DNA from: Plasmodiophora brassicae
Lineage: Eukaryota; Endomyxa; Phytomyxea; Plasmodiophorida; Plasmodiophoridae
Direction: 5' to 3'
Length of the DNA stretch: 64,000 nt
Assembly: GCA_039704465.1 (NCBI GenBank)
Contig: JASFAU010000017.1
Location: 248,001 to 312,000 of the forward strand
Both the position numbers and the translations under genes were made by a program. Below, piece by piece: positions 9,219 to 19,394 of the stretch (within the stretch, counting starts at the first letter, position 1; each line of letters opens with the position of its first letter). The notes under the pieces are model-generated. The model made no database searches and had not been told where the DNA came from. It saw only the letters and a program-made list of their open reading frames with translations.

Positions 9219-11995
9219 GTGGCGATGACGACGTCGAGCGGAGGGCGGTGCAGCGAGGACAAGCGTGAACGACAAGGGTGCCGCGGCGAGGTAGCGCGGC
9301 GCTGGGTCCGTGACCCATGGGGCGCTGACACCATAGTGGAAGCCCCCCGTCGCGCCCGCCTGGCGTGGAAAACCAGGCGGCTCGCCGCACGCTGGGTCTA
9401 TGACCCGGCCGCACCCACCGGATTGGGCCGTGCCCTCTCCGACACCCTGACGGTCTGTGACCTGAAGGGCACCCTGACGGTCTGTGACCAGAAGGGCCCA
9501 GCCAAGGGAAGTTGCCCGAGGCTCAACCTGGGTTTCCGTGAAACTCAGGTCATGGGAGGCGCCTGTGGCGCCTACTCAGCCAAACTGGCGAACAACACAC
9601 CAAAAACCGAAATACCGAAAACCGACATAACCGAAATACCAAACACCACACTCAGTATCACGCCCGCTGACCTCCGAGGTGCCTTGAGATCAGCACGTGT
9701 ACGATGCCCATATCCTAAAAGAGCTAGCTCGCCCACCGTATACGCCAATCTCCTAACGCATGACAGACCCCCGCCCTCGGACACGGCTGCCAAGTCCGTG
9801 ACGCACTTCTCTGGACCCCCCTCGGCGCGTCGAGACAGGCCCAACCCCGCAGTGATGGACCGAGTCCCGCACACCACCGACAACATCCAACTCACTCTAA
9901 CCACTAGCAGAACTGAAACCACAGGCTCCCCAGAAGCTCGGAGAGCCTCGCGCGAAAGACTGTCCGGCATAAGAAATACCCATAACAGAGATAGAACTCA
10001 TAGGGGCACACTCGACCTAACCTATAACAGAACCTCAACGACGTCCGTGACACACTGCTCTTGCTCATCCGACACCAGTGATCACAATGACATGCACAGC
10101 ACCCGAAGAACGCCGAATCTAGAAAACGAAAAGACAGGAACAAACCCACCCTACAACAAGAGATTGGAAGAATCGCGTGACGCAATATACAGAATCCCCC
10201 CACCAGGCAATGGAACCAGGAACAAACATAACGCTAGACAGACCTCTATACTGGAGTACATCCAAAATAACGCAGAGCTGAACGACCTCAACCTACAGGA
10301 TTCAAATCCACAAGACGCTGACCAGAACCGGGTAAACATCGAACAGTGGAACGCCCGAACACTGACTAAACTCAAAGCTGAACGACTGGCAGAATTCGCG
10401 AAACTGAACAAAATCCACGTACTATGTATATCTGAACTAGGCTCCAGAAGGAAAATTGCTCACTTCCCCAACTACGACTACTCGGACCTGAATACCCAGT
10501 CGGGAATATTCTGGACAAAGAACATAAACGCAAAACGAATTAAAGCGGAGCAACTACAGCAATTTGAAAACAAAAGGATCACAACACAAATGGTCCTAAT
10601 CAATGGCGAAACGCTACTCATTCACCCCTACATCCCCCCTGACGTTAAGCAGCGAACACGCAAAGCATACTGGAACGAAATAGAACGGTTTGTCACAAGT
10701 GAAAACAGACCTACAATCATCACAGGCGACCTCAACACACGGGACCGCCGACTAGATGCCTCGGTTAGAGCACGAAGACCCTACCTAGACCCAATCCTTA
10801 TTGAGTTCGAAGTCCTGAACGATATCACGCAGCCCACTAGATACGACCCCGCAAACGAGGAAAAAGGGAGCGTGCTTGACATTGCCATGTGCACTAGTGA
10901 CGCGCGCGAAAACATCCTTGCATGGAGGCTAGGTCCCGACTTGGATAGCGACCACAAAATCACGATTATAGAAACTGCACTAACAATCACCGAACCCGAA
11001 TCACTTTTCGATGGAAATGACCACAAGTCGACAGTCGACATCAACCTTACGACCGAGAACATCACCTTATGGCTTGAATACGAAAACATCGCCGAAGCGA
11101 GCCTGAGCAAACTAAGCAGCATAATCAGAAATAGCATTGCTTATAAAGAAACACCCAGAGAAAACCACAGATTCTGGACTACAGCCCTCCGAGACGCCTG
11201 TCGCAGGAAAGAACAGGCGAAAGAAGCACTCCAAAAAGCGCGACGAGACCAAAAACCTGAGGCCTACATGGAGGCCCTGAAAACAACGCTCCGTAATGAG
11301 AGCATTGAAGTATTGAGAGAATACAAAACAGCCAAGGTACAACGATACACTGAACTGGCAGAGACAGCGGTTGCTGACTCCACAGGCGCCACGACATGGA
11401 AGCTAATAAGAGAGATCAACCCTGAACTAAACAGCAAACGAACGCCACGAACAATCAAATCCAAAAGAGCCGATGAGGAGGCTGAAGAAATAGCAACAAA
11501 ATTTGCCAGCATCTACGACGATAACGACCTTGAAACGACAGAGAAAGAAAGGATGGAACACGACGCATTAATTAAAGCTCTCCAAACAGAGAAAGAAAGC
11601 AATAGGCCAACACCTATCACTCGAAGAGAACTTGAAAAAGCCCTGAAGCGAGCCAAAATTCGTTCCGCCGGAGGAGTGGACGGCATTACAAACGTGCTCC
11701 TCAAAAGGGCATGCGAAGAAGAAACAACAGCGGAATATATCCTGGCAGCCATCAACAACGACATCGTCAAAGATGGAAAAATCCCAGACGACTTAAAAAT
11801 CGCCAAAGTCCGGCCCCTACCGAAGGCAAAGCCAGGCGAATTCCGACCGATAGCCCTCCTGTCTAACTTAGCCAAACTAGTCGAATCGATAATTGAAACC
11901 CGATTACGCCACCAAGCCGAAAAACACCTACCACCAAACCAGACAGGGGGTAGGGAGGCCCATAACACGTCCCAGGCGATGATACGCCTACTTCA
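9219..11995 (+). pseudogene. LINE ORF: endonuclease and start of reverse transcriptase
   Basis: One continuous frame runs into the Copia insertion. Residues ~375-600 are an exonuclease-endonuclease-phosphatase domain: QWNARTL, LCISELG (catalytic Glu), GDLNTRDRRLD and SDHKITI, the usual ordered catalytic residues. Residues ~800-935 begin the reverse transcriptase: RRELEKALKRAK…GGVDGITN, FRPIALLSNLAKLVESI and NQTGGR. The first ~330 residues are P/R/T-rich without a zinc-knuckle Gag. Translation reads through the junction into the Copia LTR to a false stop at 12038. Codon use is A-rich compared with the host genes, consistent with a foreign element. Confidence 0.85.
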
Positions 11996-12163
11996 AATCG
12001 GGACACTGGTGCGACCTCGAGTCCGCAGAGTGCCTTAGATCAGCAATCATAGGGCGCCTCCCACATATACCGCGCAACACTGCCGTACGGCGTCCGTGGC
12101 GCACCAATCATACATTCTGCTATCTGGCCTTGTCTGGTCTTGTCCGTGTCCTGCGTGCTAATT
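11996..12163 (+). repeat. Copia 5' LTR (168 bp)
   Basis: Starts AATCGGGACACTGG and ends GCGTGCTAATT; matches 16878-17045 base for base by eye. The internal sequence after it (GGTTTTGGGCCC) would be the primer-binding site but I could not match it to a tRNA. A CCCTGT/CCCCGT low-complexity run follows at 12186-12240. Confidence 0.9.
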
Positions 12164-12354
12164 GGTTTTGGGCCCATCCCAAGCCTTACCCCTGTCCCTG
12201 TCCCCGTCCCTGTCCCCGTCCCTGTCCCTGTCCCTGCCCCAGTTCCCGTGTCCCGTGTCCCAGCCCGTGTCGCGATCCAGTTCGCGTTGTGACCGCCGCG
12301 CCCCACGCTCGGTTTGTACCCGTCCCTGTCCCCCTGCTCCCGCCGCCCGCCATA

Positions 12355-13140
12355 ATGGCGGAGGACTGGAACCAGCTCGTCACAAACCTGAACTCTCAGA
12401 TCCAGCACTTGCAACAGCAACAACAGCAACAGCAGCAGCTTCTACAGCAACAGCACGATCAACTGCTACAACAGCAACAACTACTGCAGCAGCAACCAAT
12501 CCCACAGCAGCACGGTGGCGCCCGCGAACCAAAAGTCAAGCTACCGCCGGCCTATAACGGCAGCCTGTCGGAGCTTCGGGGTTTCCTTAACCAGGTCAAA
12601 CTGGTTATTACCCAGCAGCCCAACACATACGCGACCGACGCTCAGAAGGTTGCATTGGTGGGCCAGCTGTTGGGTGGCGACGCCCTAAAGTGGTTTAACC
12701 CACTGTTCGAGAGGAATGACGACCTGATGAAGGACTTCAGCGCCTTCGTCTCCGCAATCAAGAGCAGATTCGGGGACCCGAACCTCGCAGAGACCGCGGC
12801 CCGCAAGCTCCAGCACCTGCGTCAGGGTCGAGGCACCGTCGCCCGCTTCGCCACAGAATTCCAGAACTTGGCGGCGGACGCGGGGTTCAACGACTCAGCC
12901 TGCCGACACATGTTCCGCGCAGCCCTGTCTCGGGACGTACAGTTCCTCCTGCTGTCCTTGCCTGTCGCGAAAACACTCGACGAGCTCGTCCAGCAGGCGA
13001 TTCGCTGCGACAACCGTCTCTCCGAGCACAGATCGAACACCATGGTCCCAGCACCAGCTGTTCCTGCCGTCGTCTCCGCATCAGCTGCCCCTCCCGTTGC
13101 CGCAACACCCCGGCCGCCGCGATCGGGCCGGTTCCCATGA
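12355..13140 (+). CDS. Copia element Gag (Gypsy-like capsid)
   Basis: The ATG at 12355 ([12 protein letters not shown]) opens a 261-codon frame. A coiled, Gln-rich stretch (about residues 20-50) is followed by a capsid domain: [36 protein letters not shown] and the [18 protein letters not shown] helix, which is the retrotrans_gag pattern found in Ty3/Gypsy and Sushi-type elements rather than the UBN2-type Gag usual in Copia. The stop at 13138-13140 overlaps an ATG (ATGA), after which a shifted frame carries the zinc knuckle. Confidence 0.75.
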   Translation: MAEDWNQLVTNLNSQIQHLQQQQQQQQQLLQQQHDQLLQQQQLLQQQPIPQQHGGAREPKVKLPPAYNGSLSELRGFLNQVKLVITQQPNTYATDAQKVALVGQLLGGDALKWFNPLFERNDDLMKDFSAFVSAIKSRFGDPNLAETAARKLQHLRQGRGTVARFATEFQNLAADAGFNDSACRHMFRAALSRDVQFLLLSLPVAKTLDELVQQAIRCDNRLSEHRSNTMVPAPAVPAVVSASAAPPVAATPRPPRSGRFP

Positions 13141-14081
13141 TCATCGACGCTGTGACCGGTGGCCCCCGCGCCTCGCTGACTGCCGAAGAGAAAGACCGCC
13201 GACGCCGTGAGGGCCTGTGCCTATACTGTGGAATGCCTGGCCATATCGCGTCGACCTGTCCTGTGCGTCCACAGGGAAACGTCCCTCGACGTGGCTGATG
13301 ACCCGGTCGGTCGCCACGTCTCTCGCGAATACACAACGCGTTCCCCTCCAAAACTCCGACCGATTCCCACATGAAGTAATGATCTCTGCGCGTCCACCAT
13401 TCCTCCAGAGCGCCCCGACCTTGTCCTAAGCATTGATGTGTCCCTGCTGCTCGACAACGGCAGGACTGTGCAGACGAAGGCACTCATCGACTCTGGAGCA
13501 ACGAACGACTTCATTCACCGCGATCTCGTCCACTTGCACAATGTACCCCTCGTTGAGAAACCTGCACCAGTTGACTTGGAGGTAATTGACGGGCGACGGC
13601 TGCCGAAAGTGTCAATGGAAACCGTCCCAGTTAGCCTCCGCATCGGCAACCACTCCTACTCGATCGTGCTGAACGTGATTGACTGCGATTCCCAGTCATA
13701 CTCGGCATGACCTGGCTCACCAAACACAACCCGAGCATCAACTGGGCACACAGGACAATCGAGTTCCTCCGCACGCCCGACAACGAGTCAAGCGAATCCT
13801 CGACTCCAACCTCCGAAGGCACCATCACAACACTAACCCTGCACGATGTCGACACAACACCCGAACGACCCGAATCCACTTCAGTCCCAGGAGCCTCGCC
13901 AACCGAACAGACACCGCCACCAGCAAACGCCAAGCGACGCCGCAAGTGGAAGCCCGAGATCCACGCCGATAACGACAAGGTACCTTACGCCGTTCCGCTT
14001 CCCGGGATTGGAACCAAGCCCAGAGTCTCAAGCGGTGGCACCACCGCCTCGGCCACCGTAACCTGCGTGACGTCATCCTGA
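13137..14081 (+). pseudogene. Copia element zinc knuckle and aspartic protease, frameshifted
   Basis: 13137-13299 encodes a CCHC knuckle ([14 protein letters not shown]). From about 13435 an aspartic protease follows with ALIDSGATNDFIHRDLV (active-site DSG) and, after a one-base shift near 13685, FPVILGMTWLTKHNPSINW. ILGM-x-WL-x-x-HNP-x-I-x-W is the pattern of Gypsy-type proteases. A short acidic/proline linker fills 13740-14080. Frames are broken at ~13300, ~13685 and ~14080. Confidence 0.7.
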
Positions 14082-14148
14082 TGGCAAATCATGACCTTAC
14101 CGAGTCCATGGAGATCCTGGCACAGAAGGTTGACAGGTTCTGCGAAGG

Positions 14149-15192
14149 GTGCGCTATCGCGAAAGCCAAGGAACGTCCTTTCCCTCGGAGTCCAAAGAAA
14201 AACAGTGGAACGTGCTCGAGAGAATCGACGTCGACGAATGCGGACCGCTTCCCGTCGCCTCACTCAAAGGGGAGCGATACTTTATCACGTTCACGGAATT
14301 TGCAACCAGGATGAAATTTACCTTCCTGTTGCACCACAAGAACCAGGCGCTGACCAAGTTCAAGGAGCTCAAGACTCGAATTGAGAATCGCCTGGAGAAA
14401 TCCATTAAGATCCTCTTCGGCGACAACGATGGGGTATTCATCAACAACGAGTTCAAGGCGTTCTTGCAGGACAACGGGATCGAGTGGAGATCAACGGTGG
14501 AGTATTCCTCCAAGCAGAACGGTGTCTCCGAACGGGGACACCTGACGCTTATGGACTCCGGTCGCGCAATGCTCGTACACGCAAGGCTCCCCAAGCAGTT
14601 CTGGGGACCCGCAATTCTGACTGCCAGCCACGTCCATAATCTCTGCCCCCACCCACGCGATCCCTCGACCACGCCCCATGAAATGCTGTCGCGCTCGAAA
14701 CCTGATATCCGCTATCTTAGAACGTTCGGGTGCGACGCATATGGCTACGTCCCGTCCAGCCAGAGAACGAAGCTGGACCCACGCGCCGTGAAAGGCATCT
14801 TCATCGGGTATGCAGACCACCAGAAAGGGTACGTCCTCTATCACCCTTCGTCCGGCCTGATCAAGGTGTACCGCAGCGTGACGTTCAGCGAAGACAGCTT
14901 CGGCGGCCGCAGTGCGGACGACGCCCTCGCCGATCCCGAGGAACCTGAGTCTGGATACGACAGCGACTACGTTCCCTCCGGTGACGAACCCGCTGTCGAG
15001 GGGGCGCAGTCCGCCGCAGGCCCCAGTGAGGATCCGCGACCTCCCACCGAACGAGCCCGGCGTCTCCCGCAAGCCAGACCGTTTAGGAGATCCCGTCCAC
15101 CACGCCTGGATCGCGTCCCTGCAACCTACCAACGACGATCCTATTCACCACATGTGGATAGGTTCCACACATCAATGCGCGAACGACGATGA
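14149..15192 (+). CDS. Copia integrase
   Basis: Contains the DDE core of a Copia integrase: an initial DVDECGPLP (Asp 1, about residue 27-35), LFGDNDGVFINNEF (Asp 2), and EYSSKQNGVSERGHLTLMDSGRAML (Glu 3), then the GKIPNE-like C-terminal module (LRTFGCDAYGYVP, FIGYADHQKGYVLYHPSSG). The zinc-binding HHCC region just upstream is degenerate (ESMEILAQKVDRFCEGCAIAK in another frame at about 14100-14165). Order before RT proves Copia, not Gypsy. Confidence 0.85.
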   Translation: MRYRESQGTSFPSESKEKQWNVLERIDVDECGPLPVASLKGERYFITFTEFATRMKFTFLLHHKNQALTKFKELKTRIENRLEKSIKILFGDNDGVFINNEFKAFLQDNGIEWRSTVEYSSKQNGVSERGHLTLMDSGRAMLVHARLPKQFWGPAILTASHVHNLCPHPRDPSTTPHEMLSRSKPDIRYLRTFGCDAYGYVPSSQRTKLDPRAVKGIFIGYADHQKGYVLYHPSSGLIKVYRSVTFSEDSFGGRSADDALADPEEPESGYDSDYVPSGDEPAVEGAQSAAGPSEDPRPPTERARRLPQARPFRRSRPPRLDRVPATYQRRSYSPHVDRFHTSMRERR

Positions 15193-16934
15193 CGCCGCGC
15201 TCAATGCAGATGACCCCGACACTCCAAACACATATGAAGACGCCATGGCAAGTCCCGAGGCAGAGTTCTGGACTAAGGCGATGGCCGATGAATTGAAGAG
15301 CCTGAAACAGCACAAGACATGGGAAGCTGTGGAGCGACTACCCGTCGGGGCACGCCCCATCGGATGCCGCTGGGTCTACAAGCGCAAGATCACCAAGTCA
15401 AGTCAGATCCCGCCGGACACCACCTGGGTTCTCCGCCATGACCCCGACGGTGTCACCTCCTACCGGTACAAGGCTCGACTATGCATACTCGGCTACAGAC
15501 AGCGCCAGGGGATCGACTACACGAACACCTATGCGCCAGTCGTCCGGAGCGACATCCTCCGTCTAGTACTAGCCATGTCGGTCCAAGACAAGGAGATCAT
15601 CGCCGAGCAGATGGATGTGATGACCGCATTCCTCAACGCCCATCTCACCGAAGAGATCTACATGGACTCCCGAAAGGGATGAGGCCAGAACCCGTTTCGT
15701 CAAGCTCCTACGATCGATCTATGGCCTGAAACAGGCCCCAAGAGAATGGTTCAAGGTCATCGACGCCTTCCTCGTTAACGAATGCGGGTTCCAACGAGCC
15801 AAGTCCGCATCGTGCTTGTACTTCAAACGTGGTCCAACTGGACGGCTCGTCATTGTTGGGGTCTACGTCGATGATATTCCCATCGTCGGACATCCCGAAC
15901 TCGTACAGGAAACCAAGTCAGCCCTCTCGAAGAGATTCAAGATGTCGGACATGGGAGAGCTTCAATCAGTCATTGGCTTCGACGTCGATAGACAAGGTGG
16001 ATCGGTGTTCCTGTCGCAGGAACGCTACACGAAAACTATCCTCGACACCTACGGCATGGCCGAATCGCGCCCCGTCTCGACACCGGCAGATGCGAACTTG
16101 AAGTTATCCACATCACTGTGCCCGCAGAACCAGGCCGATCGCGAACTTGCCGCCTTAGAAGGCCAGCGCATCAACTATCGAGCAGCGGTAGGTCACCTAA
16201 TGTGGCTGCTGCACACCCGGCCAGACATCGCCTATGCGGTGAACGAGGTCTCCCGATACGTGCAAGACCCAGGGCCAGCGCACTTCGTCGCGCTGAAGCG
16301 AGTCTTCAGGTACCTCAACGGCACTCGCAACTACGGCCTCCTGTTCGAAGGAGGTGGGGAAACGGCCACACCGCTCCTGGTCGGCTACTCCGATTCTGAT
16401 TGGGGTGGAGACCTCGACACACGACGATCGACTTCGGGGTGCGTGTTCCTTCTGAATGGCTGCCCGGTTTCATTTCGCTCTAAGAAGCAGACCACGGTCG
16501 CGTTATCGTCGTGCGAGGCGGAGACGGTGGCGTCAACACTCGCGGCAACAGAAGGCGTCTGGTTGCGCAATGTGCTGGACGAACTAGGTTTTCCACAAGC
16601 TCAGCCTACACCTCTACACGTAGACAATCAGGGGGCGATCGCGTTCGCCAACAGCGAAATCAACCACAGCAAGATGAAACATCTCGCGCTCAAGGACCAC
16701 TTCGTCAGAGAACTGGTGGCATCCAACCAGATCAAGGTGCACTACGTCCGCTCGTGCGAGAACCTCGCCGACATCTTCACGAAACCGCTCGGAAAGCACA
16801 AGTTCGTAGAATTCCGTGCGGCCCTCAAGTGCGTACCGCATCCCCACATGAACTTGGACTCTCAGGTCGAGGGGGGGAATCGGGACACTGGTGCGACCTC
16901 GAGTCCGCAGAGTGCCTTAGATCAGCAATCATAG
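14912..16934 (+). pseudogene. Copia reverse transcriptase and RNase H, frameshifted near 15670
   Basis: Part one (to 15682): EFWTKAMADELKSLKQHKTWE, IGCRWVYKRKI, YKARLCILGYRQRQGIDYTNTYAPVV and MDVMTAFLNAHL. The shared FPKGM motif and the next 60 bp are in shifted frames. Part two (from about 15696): KLLRSIYGLKQAPREWF, the YVDD catalytic box (VGVYVDDIPIVG), then RNase H with VGYSDSDWGGDLDTRRSTSG, SSCEAETVASTLAATEG, VDNQGAIAFAN and DIFTKPLGKHKF. The final residues run into the polypurine tract and 3' LTR. Confidence 0.85.
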
Positions 16935-17045
16935 GGCGCCTCCCACATATACCGCGCAACACTGCCGTACGGCGTCCGTGGCGCACCAATCATACATTCT
17001 GCTATCTGGCCTTGTCTGGTCTTGTCCGTGTCCTGCGTGCTAATT
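16878..17045 (+). repeat. Copia 3' LTR (168 bp)
   Basis: Identical by eye to the 5' LTR. Preceded by GAGGGGGGG polypurine tract (16869-16877) and followed by the CTTCA target duplication, after which LINE reverse-transcriptase sequence resumes. Confidence 0.9.
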
Positions 17046-17050
17046 CTTCA

Positions 17051-18100
17051 CCACGCGGGGTGCGCGGCAGCTAAAGACAAACAGTTCGCAACCATATTCT
17101 ATGACTTCACAAAGGCATTCGACAGAGTGAAACATGTTAAGCTAATCGAAAAGATGCGAAGGATGCAAATTGACCCCTACCTAAGAGCATCTCCACCGGT
17201 GATCCATATCCATATCTTTAACCGCGCAATTTATGGATTCCAGATTTGGTGAAAGGTAGGGGTTTCCCCAGCGGTGGCCGGGACACCAGTCAGTCTTTAA
17301 ACGGGAGGGGTTGTCCGACGCCGGCGCGCAGTCCGTGGTGCGCTGTTCGCGGCGCGCTGTCCGCCATTTTGCTGTCCTCAAATCCGTTCCAGATCTGTTC
17401 AAATCTGCGACGGATTTAATGACGATCCATATCCGTTTATAGATATGGACAACGAGTGGGGTACAGATTCTCTATCATTATCATTAAATTTGCGGATATA
17501 TATATGGATATGGATCACCGGTGGAGATGCTCTAATACTGATAATCGACGAATGGCTCTCAAACAGGAAATTTGAAGTATCACACCGCGGAACCACGTCC
17601 AGACAACGAAAGCAAACGAGCGGGATCCCACAAGGGTGAAGTCTGAGTGTACTCCTATGGGCAATTTATGTATATGATGCTCCCCTTGAAGAAGACACTA
17701 GCAACATCTACGTTGATGACATCGCCACTTGGGCAACCGGACAAACAAAGAAACAGGTGAAACGCATCTTGCGTAGGAAGAACGCAGCCTTAATGAAATG
17801 GTGTGAAGACAACCACATCAAAATCAACTGGGACAAAACGGTGATACTTTTCAATGAGTATAACCCAGATGACTGCCTAAAGACGAACAAAACCAGAATT
17901 ACGACGGCCCCAGAAGTTAAGTACCTGGGAATCACGTTGCGCGCAAATGAGGAAGACAGAAGCGGGATGATGATGATCGACCTCACAGGCATAGCAGCCA
18001 ATATCAGGCAAAGGTGCAGAGCAGTCAGGTCACTCCTAAAATACAATTTTCCCATCAAGACATACCATCAAATATGCAAAGGATTCATTGGGGGAAACTA
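17051..18100 (+). pseudogene. LINE reverse transcriptase, second segment
   Basis: After the Copia element the RT resumes: FATIFYDFTKAFDRVKHVKLIEKM, is broken by the MITE after DPYL, then continues from 17536 with IIDEWLSNRKFEV, SGIPQG followed by an in-frame TGA, NIYVDDIATWATG (the catalytic YVDD at about 17710) and EVKYLGITL. The frame shifts near 18095, and LNYYLPILGAETG…ILRPLE-like sequence continues to the next insertion at 18203. Confidence 0.85.
17185..17532. mobile_element. MITE, PIF/Harbinger-like (348 bp)
   Basis: A perfect 31-bp terminal inverted repeat starts GAGCATCTCCACCGGTGATC at 17185 and is mirrored at the right end (17502-17532). The flanking triplets are TAA (17182-17184 and 17533-17535). 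A 3-bp TAA/TTA duplication and a GAGCATCTCC-type end are typical of PIF/Harbinger and its Tourist-like derivatives. No coding capacity; AT-rich palindromic subterminal bases. Confidence 0.85.
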
Positions 18101-18202
18101 AACTACTACCTGCCGATACTAGGAGCCGAAACTGGGAAAGAAATGAAAAGCGTTCTTCGCCCGTTAGAAATTGCATACAATGAGTACATGAGAGCATATG
18201 CT

Positions 18203-18283
18203 TGTCACGATCAGGCAAGCTGATGCAACGAACGCTTTGACGGACTGGCGAAGTCCGTCGCGGGGTTCTCGGTTTATTCCGGA
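18203..18283 (+). repeat. 81-bp terminal direct repeat, left copy
   Basis: Contains a perfect 8-bp hairpin, GACGGACT (18239-18246) with AGTCCGTC (18252-18259) and a 5-base loop. The right copy is 19282-19362. Confidence 0.85.
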
Positions 18284-18359
18284 CAGTCCTCACATAATAG
18301 TCCCCTTCTAGCGATGGGCCTCTGACGGGTCCGGGATAGAAGGGCAGACGGATGGCTCT

Positions 18360-18590
18360 GATGGGTGGGTCGAACGGACGAACGGACAGGCAGGATGGCA
18401 GGCAGACGGGCGACGGACAGACGGACGGACGGGACAGAACGGATGGCGGATGAGCAGGGACGGGCGGGCAGACGGACGGACAGACGGACGAACGGGCAGA
18501 CGGACGGACAGACGGACGAACGGGCAGACGGACGGATTAGCAGACGGACGGAGAGACGGGCGGGCGGGCAGACGGACGAACAGGTTTGGT
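18360..18590. repeat. GACGGACG-type low-complexity region
   Basis: Irregular tandem runs of GACGGACG, GGGCAGACG and related 4- to 8-base units with strong strand bias (purine/G-rich plus strand). It leads directly into the 147-bp array, whose units also contain GACGGACGG. Confidence 0.85.
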
Positions 18591-18617
18591 TAGTGACAGC
18601 ACGTCGCAACCGAGGCC

Positions 18618-19240
18618 TTGACGTTGTGCAGGAGATGCCGAGGCGGGATCGACACTGGCGGACGGACGGACGGGTAGAGACAGCAAGCGGTCAGGGGAAC
18701 ACCGGTGGCCTGAGAGGCATACAGCACGGCGGGACACGCACTCTGGGACTTGGACCAGGTACGACCGAGGCCTTGACGTTCTGCGGGGGATGCCGAGGCG
18801 AGATCGGCACGGACGGACGGGAAGAGACAGCAAGCGGTCAGGGGAACACCGGTGGCCTGAGAGGCATACAGCACGGCGGGACACGCACTCTGGGACTTGG
18901 ACCAGGTACGACCGAGGCCTTGACGTTCTGCGGGGGATGCCGAGGCGAGATCGGCACGGACGGACGGGAAGAGACAGCAAGCGGTCAGGGGAACACCGGT
19001 GGCCTGAGAGGCATACAGCACGGCGGGACACGCACTCTGGGACTTGGACCAGGTACGACCGAGGCCTTGACGTTCTGCGGGGGATGCCGAGGCGAGATCG
19101 GCACGGACGGACGGGAAGAGACAGCAAGCGGTCAGGGGAACACCGGTGGCCTGAGAGGCATACAGCACGGCGGGACACGTACTCTGGGACTTCGACCAGG
19201 TACCACCGAGGCCTTGACGTTCTGCAGGAGATGCCGAGGC
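18618..19240. repeat. 147-bp tandem repeat, about 4.2 copies
   Basis: The phrase TTGACGTT recurs at 18618, 18773, 18920, 19067 and 19214: three intervals of exactly 147 bp and a first interval of 155 bp caused by an extra 8 bp of GACGGACG. Central copies look nearly identical. Since 147 is 49 x 3, a frame stays open across all copies on both strands (a 300-codon plus-strand frame over 18365-19267 and a 329-codon minus-strand frame over 18590-19579); I read these as repeat artefacts rather than genes. Confidence 0.9.
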
Positions 19241-19281
19241 GGGATCGACAGGAGGGTGGTGGGATAGGTAGTCCGTCAAAA

Positions 19282-19362
19282 TGTCACGATCAGGCAAGCT
19301 GATGCAACGAACGCTTTGACGGACTGGCGAAGTCCGTCGCGGGGTTCTCGGTTTATTCCGGA
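19282..19362 (+). repeat. 81-bp terminal direct repeat, right copy
   Basis: Identical by eye to 18203-18283; LINE sequence resumes directly after it. Confidence 0.85.
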
Positions 19363-19394
19363 TCTGCTCCACACCAACACCTCTGCTGCACGCA

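Larger units (their letters stand above)
11996..17045 (+). mobile_element. Copia-order LTR retrotransposon inserted in the LINE
   Basis: Two LTRs of 168 bp (11996-12163, 16878-17045) that look identical by eye flank Gag, zinc knuckle, protease, integrase, RT and RNase H in Ty1/Copia order. The target duplication is CTTCA (11991-11995 and 17046-17050), inside the LINE reverse transcriptase. A G-rich polypurine tract (16870-16877) abuts the 3' LTR. The LTR ends are AAT…ATT rather than TG…CA. Several frameshifts (near 13130, 13685, 14085, 15080, 15670) disable the coding region although the LTRs are identical, so either the insertion is recent and was mobilised in trans, or some shifts are sequencing errors. 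Confidence 0.9.
18203..19362 (+). mobile_element. Short element with 81-bp terminal direct repeats and internal tandem array
   Basis: An 81-bp sequence starting TGTCACGATCAGG and ending TTATTCCGGA occurs at 18203-18283 and 19282-19362, identical by eye, and the segment interrupts the LINE between RT and RNase H. Terminal direct repeats on a ~1.16-kb non-coding body resemble a TRIM-type non-autonomous LTR element, but there is no clear primer-binding site, polypurine tract or clean target duplication (only TGCT lies close to both edges). Alternatives are a recombined composite or a repeat expansion between two copies of an 81-bp unit. Confidence 0.6.

Noticed and set aside
13137..13140. ATGA overlap of gag stop and next start as a termination-reinitiation signal in the Copia element
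   Set aside because: A second identical ATGA at 13707-13710 is plainly the result of a one-base shift inside the protease domain, so both are better explained as frameshift damage.
18203..18283. Hammerhead-like or other self-cleaving ribozyme in the 81-bp direct repeats (AAGCTGATGCAACGAA…)
   Set aside because: CTGATG is present but the GAAA core and a fitting third stem are not; only the 8-bp hairpin can be supported.
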